DNA from: Paraburkholderia mimosarum LMG 23256 = NBRC 106338 | GTDB lineage: Bacteria > Pseudomonadota > Gammaproteobacteria > Burkholderiales > Burkholderiaceae | Reading direction: 5' to 3' | NCBI RefSeq assembly: GCF_000739815.1 | Contig: NZ_BBJJ01000043.1 | Span: forward strand, 1-57,690 | DNA length: 57,690 bases | Part shown: positions 17,986 through 27,049 of the stretch, in pieces | Layout: each line of letters starts with the position of its first letter | Numbering within the stretch: the first letter of the stretch is position 1 | The notes under the pieces: generated by a model | The model's input: the letters and a program-made list of their open reading frames with translations, nothing else | The model's database searches: none | What the model was told of the DNA's origin: nothing | Translations under genes and position numbers: made by a program

Positions 17986-19424
17986 AACGCTCGATCTCGC
18001 TGCGGCTCTCGGCGATGTTCGCGGCGGTGTCGCTGATCGTGTTCACGCTCACGGGCGCGGGCCTTTTCCTCCTGATGCAGCGTCAGCTCTTCAACGAGCT
18101 GCGCGAGACGCTCGACACGCGGGCGCGCATCGCGAACCTGATCGTTGCGCACGCACCCAACGTTGAGAAGTGGGCCTTCGTGCAGGAAAAGCTGCGCGAC
18201 CTCTCGCCCGCCGACAGCCGCATGCATTACTACGTCGAGGGGCCCGATCCGCGCTTTCGCTTCGGCTCACCCATCGTCGGCAAGGTCACGGGCGATGTTG
18301 GCCCGAATCATCTGCGCGTGCGCCCGCCCGGCAGCAGCTACGACATCATCACATCGACTTATATCGTGCCGGCGAGCGGCGAGCGGCCCGAGGTGAAGCT
18401 CGTGGTCGGCACTGATTGCGTGCGCACCGAAGGCATGCTGCGGCGCTTCGGCATGGTGCTCGGCGTGCTGATCGTGCTTTCCACGATCGTGGTGGCGCTC
18501 CTGAGCCGTGCGGTCACGCGCTTCGGGCTCGCCCCGCTCACGCGCCTCTCGCGCGAGGCGGCGCAATTGAGTCCGTCGAACCGGCGCCAGCGTCTGCATT
18601 CGGACGCGCTGCCCGAGGAGCTTCATGAACTCGCCACGTCGTTCAACGGCGCACTGGAGCGCCTCGACAAGGCCTATGAGCGCCTCGAGTCGTTCAACGC
18701 CGACGTGGCGCACGAATTGCGCACGCCAGTGAGCATTCTGATCGGCCAGACCCAGGTGGCGCTCACGCGCGACCGTTCAGTCGAGCAGTTGCAACAGACA
18801 CTGCAATCGAATCTTGAGGAATTCGAACGATTGCGCGTGATCGTGAACGACATGCTGTTTCTCTCGCGCAGCGACCGCGGCGAACGGGCGACGGATCTCG
18901 CGGAAGTCTCGTTGCGCGCCGAGATCGAGCGCATGCTCGACTTTCTGGAAATGCCGCTGGAAGAAGCGCAGTTGCGCGTGCAAGTGCAGGGCGACGCCCG
19001 CGCATGGGTGAACACTTCGCTGATCGGGCGCGCGGTGAGCAATCTGTTCGTCAATGCGATCCAGCATTCGCAGCCCGGAACGACGCTGTGCGCCACCGTC
19101 GCGCCGCAGGACGGACACGTGGAGATCGCCGTTTCGAATCCCGGTGAGCCGCTCGATCCGGTAGTACGCGAGCATATCTTCGACCGCTTCTACCGCCTTC
19201 AGGAAGCGCGCTCCAACAGCCACGAAAATCACGGGCTCGGGCTTTCGATCGTCAAGGCCGTGGCGGAGATGCACGGCGGCTCGGTGTTCGTGCGCAGTGC
19301 CGACGGTGTGAATACATTTGGCTTCTCGGTGGCCGTGGACGGCGGCGATGCGCAGCAGTCGCCTGTCGATGCCGGGATCGTGCGTCAGGGTCGCGCCGGC
19401 TTGCCGCTGCACGTTTCGCCCTGA
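17982..19424 (+). CDS. Sensor histidine kinase (CusS/IrlS heavy-metal-sensor type)
   Basis: The protein has 480 residues. Helix 1 at ~10-32, a periplasmic sensor loop (~33-148) and helix 2 (~150-172) lead to a HAMP linker. The HisKA dimerisation box carries the phospho-acceptor H244 in FNADVAHELRTP. The HATPase domain has an N-box NLFVNAIQHS and a G-box ENHGLGLSIVKAVAEMHGG. It pairs with the regulator whose stop it overlaps. Family members sense metals or other envelope stress; the signal here is unknown. Confidence 0.92.
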   Translation: MKRSISLRLSAMFAAVSLIVFTLTGAGLFLLMQRQLFNELRETLDTRARIANLIVAHAPNVEKWAFVQEKLRDLSPADSRMHYYVEGPDPRFRFGSPIVGKVTGDVGPNHLRVRPPGSSYDIITSTYIVPASGERPEVKLVVGTDCVRTEGMLRRFGMVLGVLIVLSTIVVALLSRAVTRFGLAPLTRLSREAAQLSPSNRRQRLHSDALPEELHELATSFNGALERLDKAYERLESFNADVAHELRTPVSILIGQTQVALTRDRSVEQLQQTLQSNLEEFERLRVIVNDMLFLSRSDRGERATDLAEVSLRAEIERMLDFLEMPLEEAQLRVQVQGDARAWVNTSLIGRAVSNLFVNAIQHSQPGTTLCATVAPQDGHVEIAVSNPGEPLDPVVREHIFDRFYRLQEARSNSHENHGLGLSIVKAVAEMHGGSVFVRSADGVNTFGFSVAVDGGDAQQSPVDAGIVRQGRAGLPLHVSP

Positions 19425-19440
19425 CGTTGCGCATGACGTC

Positions 19441-19456
19441 CGGCGCTGACGCCGGC
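19441..19456 (+). terminator. GC hairpin after the sensor kinase gene
   Basis: CCGGCG-CTGA-CGCCGG forms a 6-bp perfect stem 16 bases after the kinase stop, between convergent genes. There is no T-run, so termination is only plausible. Confidence 0.35.
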
Positions 19457-19469
19457 TAGACGATCGACC

Positions 19470-20561
19470 TCATACGGGCTCGTCCTCAACGGGCGCGCGC
19501 TCGTTTTCGATGTCGTGCTGACCCTTGCGCAGGAGATCCCAGCAACTGATGAAGAGCGCGGCCACCAGCGGCCCGATCACGAAGCCGTTGATGCCGATGA
19601 GCGAAATACCGCCCAGCGTCGAAATCAGCACGACCCAGTCGGGCAGGCGCGTGTCCTTGCCCACGAGCAGCGGGCGCAGCACGTTGTCCACGGTGCCGAT
19701 GACCACCGAGCCGAAGACGATGAGTCCGACGCCTTTCGCGATCGCGCCCGTCGAAAGGAAATAGATGGCGACCGGCCCCCACACCAGCGCCGCGCCCACG
19801 GCCGGCAGCAGCGAGAGCAGCATCATGACGAAGCCCCACAGCAGCGCGCCCTGAATGCCGAGCACCCAGAGCGCAATGCCGCCCAGCCCGCCCTGCACGA
19901 CCGCGACGACCAGGTTGCCCTTCACCGTCGCGCGTATCACCGTCGTGAATTTGCGTATGAGATGCAGCTTGTGCTGTTTGTCGAGCGGAATGGCGTCGCG
20001 TATCAGCCGCGAGATTTCGCTTCCGTCGCGCACGAGAAAGAAGAACAGATAGAGCATGACGCCAAAGCTCACCAGGAACTGCAAGGTGTTCTGCCCGACG
20101 CTCAGCGCGCGCGTGGCGATGAACTGGCTGATTTCCGCGGCGCCCGCCGAAAGCCGTTGCTGCAGCCCCGGCAGATCCATGAGGTCGTAGCGCGCCAGCA
20201 GGTTCTGGATCGAGACGGGCAGTGCATGGACGATCTGGCTGAAGTACGCCCCGAAATCGAGACTGCCGGCGCGCACCTGCTGGTAGGCCAGGGCGACCTG
20301 CTGGACCAGCGTTCCCGCGACGAGCGTGAGCGGGAAGATCACGATCACAAGGCAGATCATGAGTGTGATGAGCGCGGCGAGATTGCGCCTGCGCCCGAGC
20401 TGTGCGACGAGCCTGCGCTGCACCGGCTGAAAGATCAACGCGAGAATGGCGCCCCAGAGCACCGTGCTGAAGAACGGCGCGAGGATGAAGCACAGCGCGA
20501 CGGATACCGTCAGCAGCAGCAGGTAGAACGATGTCTGGTGAAGAGCCTTGTTGCCTTCCAT
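19470..20561 (-). CDS. AI-2E family transporter (YdiK/PerM-like membrane protein)
   Basis: The protein has 363 residues and seven or eight helices, with the family pattern: two N-terminal helices, a long extracytoplasmic segment (~85-150), then a helix bundle with GLGGIALWVLGIQGALLWG and the signature VVIGTVDNVLRPLLVG. Members export AI-2 (TqsA) or sodium in a few cases; most are uncharacterised. The start at 20561 is chosen at MEGNKALHQ; a longer frame adds 23 unlike residues. It stands alone, convergent with the kinase gene. Confidence 0.88.
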   Translation of the reverse strand: MEGNKALHQTSFYLLLLTVSVALCFILAPFFSTVLWGAILALIFQPVQRRLVAQLGRRRNLAALITLMICLVIVIFPLTLVAGTLVQQVALAYQQVRAGSLDFGAYFSQIVHALPVSIQNLLARYDLMDLPGLQQRLSAGAAEISQFIATRALSVGQNTLQFLVSFGVMLYLFFFLVRDGSEISRLIRDAIPLDKQHKLHLIRKFTTVIRATVKGNLVVAVVQGGLGGIALWVLGIQGALLWGFVMMLLSLLPAVGAALVWGPVAIYFLSTGAIAKGVGLIVFGSVVIGTVDNVLRPLLVGKDTRLPDWVVLISTLGGISLIGINGFVIGPLVAALFISCWDLLRKGQHDIENERAPVEDEPV

Positions 20562-20672
20562 GAGCGATAAATTCCCGTTGAGGCCGAATAGTGGACTAAC
20601 GGCGGACGAGTGGCGACATTGCCCAATCATACCGACAAGATCGTGCCGGCCGTCGCCGGTTGCAATGCACGC

Positions 20673-21842
20673 TCAGTCCGCGCTCAATACCGCACCCACG
20701 AGCCGCACGCGCGTGATCTCCGAAGGCGCGCCAAGGCGTTTGGGCGGCCCCCAGTAACCGGTGCCCCGGCTCGTATAGACCCAGAGGCCGCCGAGCTTTT
20801 CCAGCCCCGCGGTGAACGGCTGCTGCAGCCGGACGAGGAAATTCCACGGGAAGATCTGGCCGCCGTGCGTGTGGCCGGACAGTTGCAGCGTGAAGCCCGC
20901 GGCGGCGGCGGCGTGCGCGGTGCGAGGCTGGTGCGCGAGCAGCACGCGTGTGTGGATGTCCGCGGGCGCGCCGCGCAGTGCTGCGGCCGGATCGCTGCGG
21001 TGCGCGGGATCGAACTGGCCGCCCGTGAAGTCGGTCACGCCGGCCAGCACGAGCCGCTCGCCGCCATGTTCGATCACCACGTGCTGATTCATCAGCACCG
21101 TGAGCCCGATGCGGCGGAACTCGGCAATCCACGCGTCCGCGCCCGAGTAGTACTCGTGATTGCCGGTCACGAGATACACGCCGTGATGGGCATTGAGCTT
21201 GCCGAGCGGCGCGGTGTGATCGGCGAGATGGGCCACGCTGCCGTCCACGATGTCGCCGGTGATGGCCACCACGTCGGCGTCGAGCTGATTCACGGCGCGC
21301 ACGATCGCATCGACGTAACCGTGCTTGATCGTGGGCCCGACGTGAATGTCGCTCAGCTGCACGATCGTGAAGCCGTCGAGCGCGGCGGGCAGGCCGCGAA
21401 TCGGCACCTCGACGTTGCGCACGCGCGCGCGCCGCCGCGCATTGAAGAAGCCGAATCCGGAGGAAACGAAGGCCAGCGTGATCACCGTGGCGGCGCTCGC
21501 GGTGCGCCAGTTCGCGAGATCGATGGCGCGGGGCCACAGCGCCTCCACGGTCATGGCGGAGGCGAGCACGATGTCGCGCGCGATCGTCAGCATGAGCAGC
21601 GACGAGAAAAATCCCATGGCAAGCATGCCGATCCACGCGAGACGGTCGCCGAGCGGCTGGCGCTTGAAGCGCCGCGCGAGCATGCCGGGCGGGATGAACA
21701 GCACCGAGAGCACGAGCCACAGCACCGCGAGCCACTTGCCGGCGGCCGGCACGGGCAGATCGGGGATCAGGCGAAAGCCGACATAGGCGTGCAGCAGCAC
21801 GCCGATGGCAATGAAGCGGACCAGAAACGAGAGTCGGGGCAT
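20673..21842 (-). CDS. Membrane-anchored calcineurin-like metallophosphoesterase
   Basis: This protein of about 389 residues has four hydrophobic helices in the first ~130 residues. A metallophosphoesterase domain follows with all metal-binding motifs: LSDIHVGP, GDIVDG, GNHEYY and LSGHTHGGQIFPW. It resembles YaeI/YkuE-type phosphodiesterases, some of which act on lipids such as UDP-diacylglucosamine analogues; the substrate is not predictable. The start MPRLSF at 21842 fits the family; longer in-frame starts at 21974 and 22037 would add a basic, low-quality N-terminus. No clear ribosome site is seen. Confidence 0.88.
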   Translation of the reverse strand: MPRLSFLVRFIAIGVLLHAYVGFRLIPDLPVPAAGKWLAVLWLVLSVLFIPPGMLARRFKRQPLGDRLAWIGMLAMGFFSSLLMLTIARDIVLASAMTVEALWPRAIDLANWRTASAATVITLAFVSSGFGFFNARRRARVRNVEVPIRGLPAALDGFTIVQLSDIHVGPTIKHGYVDAIVRAVNQLDADVVAITGDIVDGSVAHLADHTAPLGKLNAHHGVYLVTGNHEYYSGADAWIAEFRRIGLTVLMNQHVVIEHGGERLVLAGVTDFTGGQFDPAHRSDPAAALRGAPADIHTRVLLAHQPRTAHAAAAAGFTLQLSGHTHGGQIFPWNFLVRLQQPFTAGLEKLGGLWVYTSRGTGYWGPPKRLGAPSEITRVRLVGAVLSAD

Positions 21843-22034
21843 GGCGGCGGGAACGGATGGCAGGGGCGGCGCAGGGCGCTGCGGCAAAGGCCCGGACACC
21901 GGGAACGCGTAAGGACGGCGTTCAGGCAGGCTGCGTTGGATTTTACCGGGACGGCTGCGTTTGCGCTGTGACATGGCGGCGTCCCCGGTGCTTGCTGCGA
22001 TGCGCCATCGAAGCCCACAGGAACGCGGACTCGA

Positions 22035-22054
22035 CATACATGCATGCGTGTATG
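22035..22054. repeat. 20-bp near-perfect palindrome
   Basis: CATACATGCATGCGTGTATG is symmetric at nine of ten base-pair positions. It lies in the spacer between the divergent metallophosphoesterase and small membrane protein genes, where an operator is plausible. I do not recognise a known regulator motif. Confidence 0.5.
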
Positions 22055-22251
22055 AATGGGGCTCGCGCGGTACGCGGGGCAGGGTTGTGGCGCTGCGGCA
22101 TTTCCCTGGATTGCCAATGCGATCTCGCTGGTTGCACTATTTTCTTGCGGGGCTGCGCCACACTATTAAACGTCCATTGAATTAGCCTCGGCGATGGACT
22201 ATGCTTGAATCGAGGCCCGTGCTTTTCGGGCGCTCCTGGGGGAGACGAATC

Positions 22252-22584
22252 ATGAAAATCATCCGGCCTGCGCATGGGGTGCACGAGGGTCTGCATGGTC
22301 GTCACGTCGGTTATGAGGGCAGCCACGTCATGCTGCCGATGGTCGTGCTCTCGATCATGGCCGTCGTAGTCTATTTCGCCGTCAAGCGAGTCGATATCCT
22401 CGATATCGGCCGAAGCGCGTTATTCGACGTCGTGATGTTGTTCGTCGCGTTAGGTATCGCGGGCATGTTCGGCGTAGTGGGCGCGTGGCTGCGCTCGCGC
22501 ACCACCGACGAGCCCGCCGAGGGCTTCTGTTTCGTCGGCGCGCTCATCGGTGCAGCGGTGTTCTATATCGCGCTGCTTACCTGA
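22252..22584 (+). CDS. Small inner-membrane protein of unknown function
   Basis: The protein has 110 residues. A polar, His/Gly-containing N-terminus (~25 residues) is followed by three hydrophobic helices (about 28-45, 58-80 and 90-110). ATG 22252 is preferred over 22201 because GGGGGAG precedes it. I do not recognise the family. It sits 94 bases before alkB on the same strand and may be co-transcribed with it. Confidence 0.65.
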   Translation: MKIIRPAHGVHEGLHGRHVGYEGSHVMLPMVVLSIMAVVVYFAVKRVDILDIGRSALFDVVMLFVALGIAGMFGVVGAWLRSRTTDEPAEGFCFVGALIGAAVFYIALLT

Positions 22585-22678
22585 TCCCGCAAGCACAACT
22601 GCTGAAATGGGCGGCGCGCGGCGGGCGCATTCGCGCCGTGCGAAACTGTGCGTTTCCCGCTCGATTCAAGCGTTCGCG

Positions 22679-23287
22679 ATGTTCGATCTCTTCGACGACA
22701 CGCCCCAGTCCGCGCCTCACCCCGACGTGAGGTGGCATCCGTCATGGCTCGCGGACGATGCGGCGGCCGAGGCGCTCACCCGCATCATCGCCGAGGCCGA
22801 CTGGCGCCAGGAGCGCATTCGCACGCCCGGCGGCTGGGTGGACCAGCCGCGTCTCACGGCCTGGCAAGGCGATGAGGGCGCGGTCTACGTCTACTCTGGA
22901 ATTCGCAACGTGCCGCAGCCCTGGTCCGCCACGGTGGCCGAATTGCGCGACGCCATCTCGGCGCTGTGCGGCGTGCGTTTTAACAGCGTGCTGCTCAATC
23001 GTTATCGCAGCGGCGCAGACAGCATGGGGTGGCATGCCGATCACGAACCCGAGCTGGGCCCGGAACCGGTCATTGCCTCGCTGAGCCTCGGCGCGACGCG
23101 GCGTTTCGATCTGCGCCACAACGCAACGGGCGTGGTGCGCTCCTTCCGGCTGACGAGCGGCAGCCTGCTCGTGATGCAGGGCATGACTCAGGCGCAGTGG
23201 CGGCATCGGGTGCCGAAGGAGCCCGCCGTGTGCGGTGAGCGCGTCAATCTGACGTTTCGTATTGTGACCGCAGGTTTGCGTAAATAA
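22679..23287 (+). CDS. alkB: AlkB-type 2-oxoglutarate/Fe(II) DNA repair dioxygenase
   Basis: The protein has 202 residues and resembles the short ALKBH2/3-like bacterial AlkB proteins. It shows the iron facial triad H119-x-D121 in GWHADHE with a distal His in QWRHRVPK. The 2-oxoglutarate-binding arginine is in RVNLTFRIV, and the NSVLLNRYRSGADSMGWH segment is typical. It removes alkyl lesions such as 1-methyladenine from DNA or RNA. No ada or alkA gene is adjacent. The start codon is ATG without a strong ribosome site. Confidence 0.92.
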   Translation: MFDLFDDTPQSAPHPDVRWHPSWLADDAAAEALTRIIAEADWRQERIRTPGGWVDQPRLTAWQGDEGAVYVYSGIRNVPQPWSATVAELRDAISALCGVRFNSVLLNRYRSGADSMGWHADHEPELGPEPVIASLSLGATRRFDLRHNATGVVRSFRLTSGSLLVMQGMTQAQWRHRVPKEPAVCGERVNLTFRIVTAGLRK

Positions 23288-23429
23288 GACGCTAGATGGC
23301 GCCAGATGGCCGCGAAATCAATGAACATGCGATTAGCCTCGAGCTTCCACGCGTCGCCGTAGAAATCAAATAAGACTTTATGCGCATAAACGCCCTATTT
23401 GGCGGCGGCGCGCACGACTCAAGCGAAGC

Positions 23430-24362
23430 TCAACCCAACCGCCGCCGCACGATAGCGACGAGCCGCTCATGAGGCAACGTCGATGCCGCGAGCGCCGTCG
23501 TTTCTTCGGGATAGTGCTCGCGCGCGATGTCGGTGAGTACCTGGCCAGGCGGCGCCTCGACCAGCACACTGGCGCCCGATTCGATCACGACCGTCAGTGC
23601 GTCGTACCAGCGCACCGTATAGCGCATGTTGGTGGCGAGATCGGCGCGGATCGCGTTTGCGCTGTGGAGCGGGCGGCCGCCGCGATTGTCGACGTAGACA
23701 CTGCGCGGCGCCGTGAAGGGGATGTCTTTCGCCCACGCGGTGAGCTTGTCGGCGGCATCGGCCAATAGTTCGCAATGCGAAGGAACCGCAACCATGAGCC
23801 GTTGCGCCTTGCGCGCGCCGGCAGCAAGCGCGCGCGCGGAGAACGCCGCGAGCGCCGCGTCGGCCCCGGCCACGACGATCTGGCGCGGGGCGTTGACGTT
23901 CGCCACGTACACGGGTTCGCCGCCTTCGCGCGCATGTGCTTGCGCGAGCGCTTCCACCTGCGTCTCGCTCAACCCCGCGACGGCCGCCAGGCCGTAGCCC
24001 GAGGGCCACGCGTTCTCCATCAGCTCGGCGCGCTTGCGCACCATATGCAGCGCGTCGCCGAACGACAGGGCTTCGCACGTTACCGCTGCCGCATAGGCGC
24101 CCACGGATAGCCCTGCGCAGAACTGGGCAACGAGACCTTCGTGCGCGAGCGCGCGCGCAACGGCAACGCCAGCGACCGTCAGCCCGATCTGAACCGCAAC
24201 CGTGGAGCGCAAGCTGTCGTCGCTATCGAGCGTGAGGACGTCCAGGCCAAGCGCGGCCGATGCCTCGGCGAGCGTCGCCCGCACCGCGTCGTGCTGCGGC
24301 AGCTTGTGGAGAAAGCCGGGGCTTTGCGCGCCTTGGCCGGGAAAGAGCAGCGCGAGCGTCAT
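23430..24362 (-). CDS. mdcH: Malonate decarboxylase epsilon subunit (malonyl-CoA:ACP transferase)
   Basis: This 310-residue protein belongs to the FabD-type acyltransferase family. The N-terminal LLFPGQGAQSPG motif, nucleophile serine in GLSVGAYAA and downstream histidine region (VPSHCELL) are all present. In the Mdc system it charges the carrier protein with malonyl from malonyl-CoA so that catalysis can start. It is the last gene of the mdc operon and overlaps mdcG by 4 bases. Confidence 0.92.
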   Translation of the reverse strand: MTLALLFPGQGAQSPGFLHKLPQHDAVRATLAEASAALGLDVLTLDSDDSLRSTVAVQIGLTVAGVAVARALAHEGLVAQFCAGLSVGAYAAAVTCEALSFGDALHMVRKRAELMENAWPSGYGLAAVAGLSETQVEALAQAHAREGGEPVYVANVNAPRQIVVAGADAALAAFSARALAAGARKAQRLMVAVPSHCELLADAADKLTAWAKDIPFTAPRSVYVDNRGGRPLHSANAIRADLATNMRYTVRWYDALTVVIESGASVLVEAPPGQVLTDIAREHYPEETTALAASTLPHERLVAIVRRRLG

Positions 24363-25045
24363 GGTGTGCGCCAGGGATCGGTAACGAGCTGCGCGCCGCT
24401 CGAAGCGCGCGCCAGCACGCGCGGCTTGTGCACGGCGAGTTCGGCCAGCGCGACGCCGCCCGATGGCGTTTCGAGTTGCGCGTCGATGCGCGTGCCGGCG
24501 CGGCTCGCGGCTCGCGCGAGCGTTTGCGCAAGCGAGTCGATCGCGGCGCGCGAGACGCGTTGCGGCAGACGAATCAGGACGTCGAGATCGCTCGACGCCG
24601 TGAGCGTGGGGATGCCCGCGGCGAGTTCAAAACCCGCGCTGCCCGTGGGGCCCCAGGCGTAATCGCGTAGCGGCGAGGCGGTTTCGCGCAGGGCGGCCAG
24701 CGCGATGAACGCGGGCAGTGCGCGGCGCTCGCGCAGCGGCTCGATATCGCGCAGGTCTTCCGGCGCAGAAGACGATTCGATATCCTCAGTATCGAGCCAC
24801 GTGCCGAAACGCTGTGATCGTGCACTGCCGCGCACGCCGACCGCCACGAAGCCTGCCGCCGCGCGCGTACGCCGCACGACCACCCAGGGTGCGCGCGCGA
24901 GGGCGCCGCGTACCCAGTCCGGCTCGTCGCTCGAGTGCGCAATCGATGCGCCGCGTCGAATCTGCAGCAGATCGTGGGCGTGCCAGCGCGCATCGTCCTG
25001 GCGCGGCGCGTCTTCTGCGAAGGGCGGGGCAGCGCAGACGCGCAT
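24359..25045 (-). CDS. mdcG: Malonate decarboxylase holo-ACP synthase (phosphoribosyl-dephospho-CoA transferase)
   Basis: This 228-residue protein has a nucleotidyltransferase-like core (TASSDLDVLIR, with paired aspartates) and a trailing VALAELAVHKPRVLARA segment, as in MdcG/CitX-like enzymes. It transfers the 2'-(5''-triphosphoribosyl)-3'-dephospho-CoA group made by MdcB to the serine of MdcC. It overlaps mdcE and mdcH by 3-4 bases each. Confidence 0.9.
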   Translation of the reverse strand: MRVCAAPPFAEDAPRQDDARWHAHDLLQIRRGASIAHSSDEPDWVRGALARAPWVVVRRTRAAAGFVAVGVRGSARSQRFGTWLDTEDIESSSAPEDLRDIEPLRERRALPAFIALAALRETASPLRDYAWGPTGSAGFELAAGIPTLTASSDLDVLIRLPQRVSRAAIDSLAQTLARAASRAGTRIDAQLETPSGGVALAELAVHKPRVLARASSGAQLVTDPWRTP

Positions 25046-25860
25046 CAGCTAGCGTCCCATTGTTGCGCAAGGCGCTTGCGCACCTCGATCGACGCCGCAC
25101 GCGTGCGCTGTGCCGATTCGCCCTGCAAGCGATGCGCGAGGCCGCTCTTGTCGCCGCGGGCTTCGCGCACCTTCTTCGCGAGCACGTCGCGCACGCGCGC
25201 GGTTTGCGCGTTGCTGGGCGCGTCCGCGTCGACGCCTTCGATCAGCTCGTCGAGCAGACCGAGCTTCGCGAACGACGCCATCGAATAGGACATCGGCACG
25301 ATCTTTTCGCCAAGTTCGTCGAGCTCCTCGACGCTGCGCCGCGTGACGCGCGCCGCGGCTTCCTTGCCCATGGCGTGGACCATCGTGCCGGGCGCGTCGA
25401 GCGCGACGATGCGGTTGGCCTGGTAGCCGTGCGCGAGGAACGCGCCCGACATCGCGGGGCCGACGATCAGCGCCACCACGGGATGCCCGGCGAGGCGCGC
25501 GCTCGCGTAGGCGTCCACGGCCGATGCGCACGCGAGGTGGATGCCGAGCATCTCCTCACGGTAGCCGTATGCCTGGCTCTTCACGTCGACGATCGCGATG
25601 ATGGGGCGGCGCTTGCCGCTCGCGGCATCTTCGGCAATCGCGTCGCGCACGGCCTTCGCGAGAAGCCAGCCTTGCTCGAGGCCCACCACGTTGTCGCGCG
25701 CGCGCGGAAAGCGGTTCGCGGGATCGGGCGCCACGGTGATGAAGCGCGCCGTTTCGTCGCCGAGCGGCGCATCGGCGTACTGAACGCAGGCGCCTCGTGC
25801 GTCAACACCCGCCAGGGCGAGCAGCCAGCGTGTGCCGCGGCTCGTCGTCGTGTAGTTCAT
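25045..25860 (-). CDS. mdcE: Malonate decarboxylase gamma subunit
   Basis: The protein has 271 residues and a crotonase/carboxyltransferase-like fold. Features include the VDVKSQAYGYREEMLGIH segment and an oxyanion-forming GPAMSGAFLAHGYQANRI. With MdcD it forms the carboxy-lyase that decarboxylates malonyl-S-ACP. The start MNYTTTSRG at 25860 overlaps the mdcD stop; upstream in-frame codons belong to the shadow of mdcD. Confidence 0.92.
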   Translation of the reverse strand: MNYTTTSRGTRWLLALAGVDARGACVQYADAPLGDETARFITVAPDPANRFPRARDNVVGLEQGWLLAKAVRDAIAEDAASGKRRPIIAIVDVKSQAYGYREEMLGIHLACASAVDAYASARLAGHPVVALIVGPAMSGAFLAHGYQANRIVALDAPGTMVHAMGKEAAARVTRRSVEELDELGEKIVPMSYSMASFAKLGLLDELIEGVDADAPSNAQTARVRDVLAKKVREARGDKSGLAHRLQGESAQRTRAASIEVRKRLAQQWDAS

Positions 25861-26738
25861 GCCGTTTCTCCGCGGAGGTTCGTGGGCGATGCGGCAAACA
25901 CCGCGCGCATCGATTCTGGGGTGACGCTGGCGGGATCGATTTGCGCGAGCCTGGCGAGCATCGCATCGACGTTCGCCGAGCGATGCGAGTGCGGCACGCC
26001 TTGCGAAAACGCCGCGCGCACGGCGGTGCGCACGTCGTCGACGGCATCGTCCACCAGCGCATCGGCGAAGCCTGTCTGCGTGCGCTGCTCGCCGCCGATC
26101 AGTTGCCATACCTGGCGGCGGTCGCTCGAATCGAGTTCCTCGATGCCGGCTTCCTGCTCGATCACCTCGGGGCCGTTCATGCCGAGGCGGCCTTGCTTCG
26201 TCATCACGAGCATCGAACACAGTGCCGCAGCGAGCGACATTCCGCCAAAGCAACCCACCATGCCCGCGATCACGCCGACCACGGGTACGTGAGCGCGCAA
26301 CGCGACGATGGCCGACTGGATCTCCGCGATCACGGCGAGGCCGAGATTCGCTTCCTGCAAGCGCACGCCGCCCGTTTCGAACAGGATGACGGGCCGCACG
26401 ATCTTGCCGCGCTCGCAGTCGGCGAGTGCGAGTTCGAGCGCCGCGGCGATCTTGCTGCCCGACACTTCGCCGATGCTGCCGCCCTGGAACGCGGATTCGA
26501 TGGCGGCGACCACGGCGGGCTGGCCGTCGATGGTCCCGCGCGCGATCACCGCGCCGTCGTCGGCCTGGCAGACGATGCCCTGCAACGGGAGCCACGGCGA
26601 TTCGATGCGGTCGAATGGGCCGAGGAGTTCGCGGAACGTGCCCGCGTCGAGCACGGCGGCCGCGCGCTCCCGGGCGCTCAACTCGATGAAGCTTTCGCGC
26701 AGCAGCGCGCCCGGCCCCACTTGATTAGTGCTGCTCAT
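25857..26738 (-). CDS. mdcD: Malonate decarboxylase beta subunit
   Basis: The protein has 293 residues and a carboxyltransferase-type domain, with FQGGSIGEVSGSKIAAALELA and a glycine-rich GMVGCFGGMSLAAALCSM motif for acyl binding. It pairs with MdcE as the decarboxylase core. It overlaps mdcC at its start and mdcE at its end by ATGA junctions, so translation is coupled. Confidence 0.92.
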   Translation of the reverse strand: MSSTNQVGPGALLRESFIELSARERAAAVLDAGTFRELLGPFDRIESPWLPLQGIVCQADDGAVIARGTIDGQPAVVAAIESAFQGGSIGEVSGSKIAAALELALADCERGKIVRPVILFETGGVRLQEANLGLAVIAEIQSAIVALRAHVPVVGVIAGMVGCFGGMSLAAALCSMLVMTKQGRLGMNGPEVIEQEAGIEELDSSDRRQVWQLIGGEQRTQTGFADALVDDAVDDVRTAVRAAFSQGVPHSHRSANVDAMLARLAQIDPASVTPESMRAVFAASPTNLRGETA

Positions 26739-27049
26739 GACTGTGCTCCTCGTTCACCGCCCTGAGCCGCTTCCACAGCCTCCGCGAGCCGCAGCGCCAC
26801 CACGCCGGGCGTCGCGCCGAAGTCGTTGATCTCGATGAGCGCCGCGCCGTCGTAGCGCGTGAAGAAGCGGTCGAGCACGCTCTTCCAGATGTGCCCGTAG
26901 CCGTCCACGCTCGTATGCACGACCACGCGCGCCTGCATGTCGCTGGCGGGTTGCAGCAGCACTTCGAGATCGCCCGAACCCACCACGCCCACATGGGCGC
27001 GCGTCGTCACGGCGCGTTGCGCCGGGTAGTCGAATGTCAGTTGTTCCAT
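26735..27049 (-). CDS. mdcC: Malonate decarboxylase acyl carrier protein (delta subunit)
   Basis: This 104-residue carrier protein contains the prosthetic-group attachment serine S25 in VVGSGDLEVLL, the position known for MdcC. It carries acetyl and malonyl groups on the phosphoribosyl-dephospho-CoA arm. Its start overlaps the end of mdcB by 13 bases and its stop overlaps mdcD. Confidence 0.93.
   Translation of the reverse strand: MEQLTFDYPAQRAVTTRAHVGVVGSGDLEVLLQPASDMQARVVVHTSVDGYGHIWKSVLDRFFTRYDGAALIEINDFGATPGVVALRLAEAVEAAQGGERGAQS

Noticed and set aside
21857..22180. Plus-strand open frame over the palindrome
   Set aside because: Low-quality composition, antisense to the 5' end region of the metallophosphoesterase gene, no family features.
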